Below are positions 42,691 to 48,153 of a stretch of 48,153 nucleotides of DNA, piece by piece. This stretch comes from an uncultured Clostridium sp. (GTDB lineage Bacteria; Bacillota; Clostridia; TANB77; CAG-508): the NCBI GenBank assembly GCA_900552135.1, contig URYN01000013.1:1-48153 (forward strand). The letters are read 5' to 3'. The notes under the pieces are model-generated. The model was not told the DNA's origin and did no database searches. It saw nothing but the letters and a program-made list of their open reading frames with translations. Position 1 is the stretch's first letter. Every line of letters begins with the position of its first letter. A program made the translations under genes and the position numbers.

Positions 42691-43968
42691 ATGGGTAAAT
42701 TGCAACATAATAAAGGAATCACTCTTATTGCATTAATAGTAACAATAGTGGTATTGCTAATATTAGCAGGAGTATCAATTGCAGTAATAACAGGAGACAA
42801 TGGTGTTATAAAATCAGCTAATCAAGCAAAAACCGAGCAAAGAGGAGGGACAGTAGAAGACAGAATCGCTGTGTGGAAAGCAGGAAAGGCAACTAGTGAA
42901 TACACACATCGTGAAACAAAAACAGAAGACGAAATGTTGAACGATTTAATAAACGACAAGTTACTTTTTGAAGATGAAATAGACAGAGAAAACAAGAAGA
43001 TAACAATAGGAAGTAAGGAGATAGACTACTCAACTGGAAACGGAAACGGATTAAAACTTGAACCTGATAATGGCAAAGAAGAACTAATATTAGAATATGA
43101 GGTATCGGCAGGAGATACAATAGAATTACCTCATCATTTTTATTCGGACGAGACTGAAACTATAGAATTTAATTTTCAAGTTGACTGGGGAGATGGAATT
43201 ACAGAAACCGGAATTACAAATGATAATATAAGCACAAAATCAAAACATCAATATCAAAATGCTGGAACATATGATATTAAAATAAAAGGAAAATATGAAA
43301 GTTTAAGAGGATCCTATGATGCAATGAAAACAGCCAATTATGATAAATTAAAAAAAGTTAAACAATGGGGGACTACAGGACTAAAGCATGTGAAATTTGA
43401 GTTTTGCTATAATTTGAATGAAATAGTTTCACCAACTGAAAATAGTTTTATTAATCTTCTAGGTATTGATTTTGGATATACAGATATACAAAGTATACCA
43501 GAAAATTTATTTGCAAATTGCCCTAATGTAACAGTTTTTGCTTCATCTTTTGAAGGATGTAGGAATCTTACAAGTATACCGAAAAATTTGTTTAGAAATT
43601 GTCCGAATATAACATCTTTTTACTATACATTTAGTGAATGCAGTAATCTAACGAGTATACCAGAGAATCTATTTACCAATTGCCCGAATGTAGATAATTT
43701 TAAAAATACATTTAGTAAATGCAGTAGTTTAACAGGTATACCTGCAAAATTATTTGATAATTGTGAAAAAGTAGAAGACTTTGAATTTACTTTTAACGGA
43801 TGTACTTCGCTTACTGGAAATGCACCAGAATTATGGAAGAGGGGAACAAACTCCGAAGAAAATGATTATAGAGGATACCCTAGAGGATGTAATTGTTTTT
43901 ATGGATGTAATAATTTGAAAAATTATAAAGAAATCCCAGACTACTGGAAAGATGCAGGACCTCAGTAA
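42691..43968 (+). CDS. pilin-like surface protein with PKD-like and leucine-rich repeats
   Basis: 425 aa. A class III/pilin-like signal (HNKGITLIALIVTIVVLLIL at about 7-26), again with Ala instead of Glu at position 5. A helical region is followed by a PKD-like domain (about 130-215; VDWGDGITETG, HQYQNAGTYDIKIKG) and then four to five BspA-type leucine-rich repeats (about 245-380) with the pattern SIPENLF-x-NCPNV-x-F-xx-TF-xx-C-x-NLT. BspA-like repeats mediate adhesion in other bacteria. Its N-terminus is the same type as that of the zinc-ribbon protein at 16429. GAGAAAGGA lies 11 bases before the ATG; the spacing is long but no in-frame alternative exists. Confidence 0.85.
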   Translation: MGKLQHNKGITLIALIVTIVVLLILAGVSIAVITGDNGVIKSANQAKTEQRGGTVEDRIAVWKAGKATSEYTHRETKTEDEMLNDLINDKLLFEDEIDRENKKITIGSKEIDYSTGNGNGLKLEPDNGKEELILEYEVSAGDTIELPHHFYSDETETIEFNFQVDWGDGITETGITNDNISTKSKHQYQNAGTYDIKIKGKYESLRGSYDAMKTANYDKLKKVKQWGTTGLKHVKFEFCYNLNEIVSPTENSFINLLGIDFGYTDIQSIPENLFANCPNVTVFASSFEGCRNLTSIPKNLFRNCPNITSFYYTFSECSNLTSIPENLFTNCPNVDNFKNTFSKCSSLTGIPAKLFDNCEKVEDFEFTFNGCTSLTGNAPELWKRGTNSEENDYRGYPRGCNCFYGCNNLKNYKEIPDYWKDAGPQ

Positions 43969-44052
43969 AATACAGTAATCAATAATTCTACAATTTAAAC
44001 AACCAATAATACGATAATATGTAAAATAATAAATTAAAAGTAATAAAAAAAT

Positions 44053-44083
44053 TAGCAAGCTCTCAAGAGCTTGCTATTATTTT
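44053..44083 (+). terminator. terminator of the LRR pilin-like gene
   Basis: A perfect 10-bp stem TAGCAAGCTC / GAGCTTGCTA with loop TCAA, followed by TTATTTT. Confidence 0.88.
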
Positions 44084-44279
44084 GGTTGCGGGGAGTGTGC
44101 AAGAAGATTGGTATATTGCGTATTACAGCGCTCTGTGGTGGCAACCATGGTAAAATAAGAAAAAATAATTAGAAATATTTTAAAATAATTTATATTAGAT
44201 AGATGGATTTTATTTAAAAATTCATCTATTTTTATGGGTTCCAAGGGCAAAGCCCTGGCACACGGAGAATTTTGGTACA
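44084..44279. other. non-coding stretch with hairpins upstream of oriT
   Basis: GGTTGC (44084-44089) can pair with GCAACC near 44140 across a G-rich segment. A terminator-like hairpin lies at about 44199-44234 (ATAGATGGATTTT with AAAATTCATCTAT), and CCAAGGGCAAAGCCCTGG (44241-44258) forms a compact stem. No protein is likely. This may be a replication-origin or element-end region. Confidence 0.45.
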
Positions 44280-44305
44280 AAGTTCTCTAGTGTGTTAGAG
44301 AACTT
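44280..44305 (+). other. oriT of the MobV element with predicted nick site
   Basis: A 10-bp inverted repeat AAGTTCTCTA / TAGAGAACTT flanks GTGTGT, so the sequence reads TAGTGTG|TTA across the loop. That is the nick sequence I know from pMV158, the MobV reference plasmid, where it also lies in the loop of an inverted repeat. The predicted nick is between 44294 and 44295, about 140 bases before the relaxase gene. Confidence 0.82.
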
Positions 44306-44433
44306 ATGTGAGCAAGTATATTTTTAATAAGTAACATTTATGTTGTTTATTAAAAGGTTGCGAACATTGTTCTCTTAAAGCTATGCAAGAAAGCCTTTAA
44401 TAAAATAAATATATTGAGAGGAGGAAATTTTGT

Positions 44434-45492
44434 ATGAGTTATGCGATTATAAGGAATGAAAAATACACAAAAGATGAGATGATTCAGCTAGCTCCTCATA
44501 ATGAAAGGTTCAAAAAGAAATATTCTAATAAAAATATAGACTTGTCAAAAACAAGTCAAAATTATCATTTAAAACTACCAAAAGAAAACACTTATTTAAA
44601 GGAATACAATAGATTAATAAAAGAAAATAATTTATCTCAAGGACAACTACACAAAAATAGTATTTATGTCTGTGAAGTAATATTAACTTCAGACAATACA
44701 TTTTTTAATGGAATAGGTAAAAAAGAAACAAAAAGATATTTTAAAGAATGTTTTAAATTTATGACAGAATACAATGGAATTGGAAAAGAAAATATATTAA
44801 CTGCTGTTGTACATTTAGATGAAGAAACTCCACACATGCATTTAGTATATATGCCAGTAGTAAATGCAAAAGATAAAAAAGGAAATGCTATAAGAAAAAT
44901 ATCTGCAAGTGAATTTTGGAAAGGTAAAGATAGTTATAAGAAACTACAAAATCAATTTTATAAATATATTACTGAAAAAGGATTTGATTTAGAAAGAGGA
45001 AAAGAAAATACAGATAGAGAGCATATAGCTACTGATGACATGAAGAAATTAACCAACTTTTATAATATAAAGCAATTAAAAGAAAATCTAACCAAGCAAA
45101 AAGAACAAATGATAAGTTATAAAGATATTCAAGATTTTTATAAATATGAAGATTTTACAAAAGATAATGTAGATAAAAAATTAATTTATCCTATATTGAA
45201 ATATAATAATAGTTTAGTAAAACAAAATCATGATTTATTAATAGAATTATCTAAAGTTAAAAATGTTAAAAAATATTATTCAGAATTACAAATAGAAAAT
45301 AATCAAATTTTAAATAAAAATCAAGAACTAGAGGAAAAATTAAAAATGGATAGTATTGAATTAAATGCTTGTTATAACATAATTAAAGAACTTCTTGATA
45401 AAAATAAAAAAATAGAAAGAATCCTAAAGGATAAACTAGGAATTGAAATAATAAATCATAAAGATAATGATATAAATAGCCTAAATAAATAG
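44434..45492 (+). CDS. mob: MobV family relaxase (Mob/Pre)
   Basis: 352 aa. Motif I is seen in PHNERFKKKYSNKNIDLSKT (about 21-40, with His22 the likely nucleophile of this histidine-relaxase family), and the metal-binding HxDExxPHxH in HLDEETPHMH (127-136). The C-terminal third is a coiled coil (about 255-335). It should nick oriT just upstream and lead the strand into a recipient with a helper conjugation system. AGAGGAGG lies upstream of the ATG. The length is at the short end for the family. Confidence 0.94.
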   Translation: MSYAIIRNEKYTKDEMIQLAPHNERFKKKYSNKNIDLSKTSQNYHLKLPKENTYLKEYNRLIKENNLSQGQLHKNSIYVCEVILTSDNTFFNGIGKKETKRYFKECFKFMTEYNGIGKENILTAVVHLDEETPHMHLVYMPVVNAKDKKGNAIRKISASEFWKGKDSYKKLQNQFYKYITEKGFDLERGKENTDREHIATDDMKKLTNFYNIKQLKENLTKQKEQMISYKDIQDFYKYEDFTKDNVDKKLIYPILKYNNSLVKQNHDLLIELSKVKNVKKYYSELQIENNQILNKNQELEEKLKMDSIELNACYNIIKELLDKNKKIERILKDKLGIEIINHKDNDINSLNK

Positions 45493-45506
45493 GGATATAA
45501 TAATAA

Positions 45507-45559
45507 AAAAGTAATTGATAAATTAATACTAGCCATATAATTAATTATCAATTACTTTT
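45507..45559. terminator. bidirectional terminator between mob and the regulator gene
   Basis: A perfect 15-bp stem AAAAGTAATTGATAA / TTATCAATTACTTTT, extended by TTAAT/ATTAA, with T runs on both strands. It overlaps the last codons of the regulator gene. Confidence 0.85.
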
Positions 45560-45808
45560 CTTTTTTGTCCATTCTTTAGCTTCAGCGTCTTTAAATCTTT
45601 CATCTGCGAAAAATTCAGATAAATTAGTTCCTAAACCTTCACATATATACAATAAATTTTCTAGTCTTATTGTTTTTGTCTTTCTTGTTAAAAACATTGC
45701 AATAGTAGAACTATATACACCAGAAAGATTTTCTAATTTATAAATAGTAATATTTTGTTCTTGCATTAATTCCTTTATTTTTAAAGCGACTAAATCAGAA
45801 AAATCCAT
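45548..45808 (-). CDS. Xre family helix-turn-helix regulator
   Basis: 86 aa. One Cro/cI-type HTH domain (about 4-62): LVALKIKELMQEQNITIYKL, then SGVYSSTIAMFLTRKTKTIR and LENLLYICEGLG. A short charged tail follows. The start is the ATG at 45808, eight bases after AAGGTGG; an upstream GTG at 45820 lies inside that binding site. It is divergent from the unknown gene at 45954, with TTGAGAG half-sites between them, so it probably represses both directions. Confidence 0.9.
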   Translation of the reverse strand: MDFSDLVALKIKELMQEQNITIYKLENLSGVYSSTIAMFLTRKTKTIRLENLLYICEGLGTNLSEFFADERFKDAEAKEWTKKKSN

Positions 45809-45864
45809 ATTAAATTCCACCTTCTTTCCTATTTTTTAATTTTAGCAAACTACAAACTCAAAAC

Positions 45865-45928
45865 CTCTCAACAAATTGAGAGAAAATTTACTAAAATAAT
45901 TCAATAAATTGAGAGAATATGTTATTAT
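45865..45928 (+). promoter_or_regulatory. promoter with Xre-type operators
   Basis: CTCTCAA-CAAA-TTGAGAG (45865-45882) is a perfect 7-bp inverted repeat. A second TTGAGAG lies at 45909-45915, 33 bases (about three helical turns) from the first one. The second sits between a candidate -35 TTCAAT (45900-45905) and -10 TATTAT (45923-45928, 17-base spacer), where a bound repressor would block the polymerase. Confidence 0.65.
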
Positions 45929-45953
45929 AAGATTAAAAGGAGTTATGATTAAT

Positions 45954-46292
45954 ATGGAAAAATTTTTAAAAAATTATACAATCAATGATGTATCAGAAGT
46001 TGTAGAAAAAATAAAAAAAATAGAAATAAGAAAAAAAGAATTTGAAGAACTTAAAGGAAAATTAGAGAAATATTTTAAATTTGAAATAGTTGATTATATT
46101 GTAAGTGATATACTAGATTGTGAAACATACAATCATGTTTGTTTGATGATAAACCTAGCTGTTGTAAGTAATAGAATTTCATCTGAAAATAGTATAACTT
46201 TAAAAAATGGACTAAAGAAATTATTCCAGATAAACAATATTTTTGATAAGTTTAATAAAGATAATTGTATAATCAGATTAATAAATCAATAA
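45954..46292 (+). CDS. unknown 112-aa protein of the mobilizable element
   Basis: Soluble and helical, with a charged coiled-coil-like stretch (VSEVVEKIKKIEIRKKEFEE, then LKGKLEKYFKF). No signal, membrane helix or known motif. AAAAGGAG at 45935-45942 lies 11 bases before ATG 45954 and only two before the in-frame ATG 45945; I prefer the former. It sits under the Xre-controlled promoter and ahead of the GIY-YIG gene by 69 bases, so the two may share a transcript. Confidence 0.55.
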   Translation: MEKFLKNYTINDVSEVVEKIKKIEIRKKEFEELKGKLEKYFKFEIVDYIVSDILDCETYNHVCLMINLAVVSNRISSENSITLKNGLKKLFQINNIFDKFNKDNCIIRLINQ

Positions 46293-46361
46293 GTTAATAA
46301 GTTGTAAATTATTTTATTTTAATGTTATAATTTAAAAAATAAAAACAAATGGGAGAAATTT

Positions 46362-47325
46362 ATGTTTGAAGAAATAAAAAATAAAGTAAAAAAAAATAAT
46401 AAAGGATAAAAACATTGAAGAAATTAACAATAATACTGACAATAAGAATATAGGTATATATATGATTTATATTGACAATTTCAATGATGATAAAGTTATA
46501 CCAATATACATTGGACAAACTGGCTATGGCAAAAATCGAAATTTCCAAAATAGATATAAAGAACATTTACAAGAAATTATGGCATTAAATAGATTGGAAT
46601 TTAATTATTATAAAGAACTATTATTAGATAATTTTTATGATGGACATTATAAGACCTGTAAAATTTTTCAATATATGGTCGATCATAGTTGCACTCTAAA
46701 AGATTTCCATATGATAGTATTAGAGAAAATTGAAGAGAATAGTGATAATATACAAGAGTTATTAGATAAAATGGAACAAAAATATTTTAAAAAATATTTA
46801 CCTGCTTTTTTGGGATTTAATCAAATAAATACTGTTGTAGAGACAAATAAAGAATTTTTTGAAAATCCTAATAATCCAGCAGGATTTATAGCAAGTGACA
46901 AATTATTAAATTATGAATTAGAAGATTGCGAAAATTTTATAAAATATTTTGGCTATGGATATACAAAATTTAATTATTATCATTGTTATCCTAAAACATA
47001 TACAGTTGGAAAGAATTCGAGAAAAATAGAATATGAATTAAGAAATAAAAAAGAATTATTAAAAAGTAAATATTATGTTGAAAATAAATTTAAGGAATAT
47101 GACGATAAATTACCAAAACTTGAAAAAAAACATGAAAAAAACAATAAAGAATTACAACAAAATGAGAAACTATTTGAAGAACAATATGAGCCCAAAATAA
47201 AAGAATATTGTCAAAATTATAAAATAGAAATAATACAAAAATATCAAGATATAGTTAATTTACTAATTTATCGAAATAAAGAGGATATCATAAATTTCAA
47301 GAAATATTTGAAAAGAAAAAAATAG
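46362..47325 (+). CDS. GIY-YIG nuclease-like protein, N-terminus in another frame across an A9 run
   Basis: GGGAGA lies before ATG 46362, which opens MFEEIKNKVKKNNKG and stops at 46409. The nuclease frame begins just after the A9 run (46388-46396) and reads KDKNIEEINNNTDNKNIGIY without any start codon before GIY itself. Losing one A joins the two. The domain has GIY, YIG (IPIYIGQT), Arg in NRYKEHL and a Glu in DKMEQKYFKKYLPAF, so the GIY-YIG core looks complete. The only ATG in frame (46462) would cut off GIY. A lysine-rich coiled coil follows (about 195-245). The frame ends at TAG 47323-47325, directly after the heptamer A AAA AAA. The substrate is unknown; restriction or homing-like roles are possible. 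Confidence 0.65.
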
Positions 47326-47375
47326 ATGTAAATATACTAGAAAATTTTAATGAAAATAACGAATTTACTAATTGG

Positions 47376-48038
47376 ATGGAGAAATATATATTTTTATTAA
47401 AAAAGAGTAATGAATTAAAAAATGAAATAAGAAATTGCAGACTTGTAAAAAGAACTGATGATTTAATGAGAATTTTGCCACGAAAAGAGTATAATGCTTT
47501 TCCATTAAAAGATAAATATCAAGAAATAGAATTTGGCAAGTTAGATAATAATGAATTAGTTATAAATTTTGAATTCTCTAATAATGGAATTTGTAATGAT
47601 TGGTGGTATTTTTCTTATAGTCTAATAAAAATGGACTATAAATTAAATATAAATGATAAAATTATAGAAAAAAAGAATATTTTTATTTCACCACAAGACA
47701 ATGAAGAAAATAACGAAATTAAATACTTTGAAAAAGACAGGATAGAAAAATTTAAGTTTAGAAAATCACCATTTTGTGTTAGAAATTTCCCAGACTATAT
47801 ATCAACAACAATGGAGTTTCAAAATGGTATTAACGAATTCACATTAATGAACAAAAAGAAATATGATTTTAATGTAATTCTTGATGAAATAAATTCTTTT
47901 ATAGATGAGAAAACAAGAATTAAGGTTGAAGTAAGAAAGAGAATGAAAAATAAATGTAAAGAATTTATAGAATGTAATTACAAAACAGATAATTTATTAA
48001 AATATAAAATTATTCAATTTTTTAATAGAAAGAAGTAA
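47376..48038 (+). CDS. -1 frame continuation of the GIY-YIG gene
   Basis: This frame is open from the slippery site at 47316-47322 (ATA GAT GTA and so on) through the first ATG at 47376 to TAA at 48036-48038. ATG 47376 has no ribosome binding site, so separate initiation is doubtful, and a -1 shift at A AAA AAA would add about 238 residues to the nuclease. The part is mixed alpha/beta with a conserved-looking NNGICNDWWYFSYSLIKMDY and a helical basic end (RKRMKNKCKEFIECN). I do not recognise the domain. It could be a target-recognition or partner domain. Confidence 0.6.
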   Translation: MEKYIFLLKKSNELKNEIRNCRLVKRTDDLMRILPRKEYNAFPLKDKYQEIEFGKLDNNELVINFEFSNNGICNDWWYFSYSLIKMDYKLNINDKIIEKKNIFISPQDNEENNEIKYFEKDRIEKFKFRKSPFCVRNFPDYISTTMEFQNGINEFTLMNKKKYDFNVILDEINSFIDEKTRIKVEVRKRMKNKCKEFIECNYKTDNLLKYKIIQFFNRKK

Positions 48039-48153
48039 TTATTGAAGATAAAAATTATTTGCAAATACATACAAAACAATTGAAACAAAAATAGTAATTT
48101 ATCGCACAAATTATAACAATTCAACTAATCGTTGATAAAGAAAAATACCCCAC
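48039..48153. other. non-coding end of window
   Basis: A+T-rich; I see no gene start, hairpin or repeat in these 115 bases. Confidence 0.5.

Larger units (their letters stand above)
44084..48153. mobile_element. left part of a MobV-type mobilizable element
   Basis: The block from 44084 to the window edge carries oriT, a MobV relaxase, an Xre regulator, an unknown gene and a frameshifted GIY-YIG gene. Its A+T content is even higher than that of the chromosome to the left. No integrase or replication gene and no boundary repeat are in view, so whether it is integrated or plasmid-derived is unknown. The left boundary is inferred from the terminator at 44053-44083. Confidence 0.65.

Noticed and set aside
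44077..44280. 67-codon minus-strand frame upstream of oriT
   Set aside because: It spans the terminator and several hairpins, has no ribosome binding site and no protein-like pattern.
1..48153. CRISPR array, rRNA genes, known riboswitches
   Set aside because: I looked for regularly spaced repeats, rRNA-like conserved stretches and classic leader motifs and saw none. The only tandem array is the tRNA-derived one, which has no spacers.

Overview
The window is 48 kb of very A+T-rich DNA from a Gram-positive bacterium of the Clostridia/low-GC Firmicutes type. The evidence is strong AGGAGG-like ribosome binding sites, near-consensus TTGACA/TATAAT promoters with 17-bp spacers, and Firmicutes families: YkpA-type ABC-F, DacF-like carboxypeptidase, LytR-CpsA-Psr, VanW, YkvI, ComEA, YhbY. 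Species cannot be read from the sequence. A gut or other anaerobic host habitat is only an inference from the style of the NRPS locus and the surface proteins.

1-15.1 kb: a housekeeping start (ABC-F ATPase, Tex), then a minus-strand block that is the most interesting metabolic locus. It holds an acyl-CoA-synthetase-like ligase, a single-module NRPS (C-A-T-reductase) and a multi-pass sensor histidine kinase in one tight run, followed by a separately promoted receiver/HD-GYP response regulator. The simplest reading is synthesis of an N-acyl amino aldehyde or alcohol next to a two-component pair that may sense it. An HtrA-like protease is divergent.

15.2-26 kb: a 58-codon gene richer in G+C than its surroundings, with a very strong promoter and a palindrome at its transcription start; tRNA-Pro(UGG); a pilin-like protein ending in zinc-ribbon repeats and cut short by a TAA where a Gln codon is expected; a DUF2207 membrane protein; tRNA-Arg(ACG); a VanW/G5 protein; an M18 aminopeptidase; a radical SAM protein; a small membrane-anchored protein.

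26-29.8 kb: a decayed mobile element at tRNA-Arg(UCU). It is bounded by a 46-bp duplication of the tRNA 3' half and by tandem ~140-bp units carrying the tRNA 3' end plus its terminator. Its excisionase gene is frameshifted, its integrase has a nonsense codon and has lost its catalytic C-terminus, and a cargo gene has an in-frame TGA.

29.9-44 kb: ordinary chromosome. It contains a RelB/DinJ-YoeB toxin-antitoxin pair, a CmpB-type membrane protein, YhbY, a three-gene GldA/GldF/GldG-like ABC system, YkvI, a DUF5711-CvpA pair, an LCP ligase, a DD-carboxypeptidase, ComEA and a second pilin-like surface protein with leucine-rich repeats.

44.1-48.15 kb: the left part of a mobilizable element that runs off the window. 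It has a MobV relaxase with a pMV158-like oriT, an Xre regulator with matching operators, an unknown gene, and a GIY-YIG nuclease-like protein split over three reading frames at an A9 run and at a canonical A AAA AAA slippery site.
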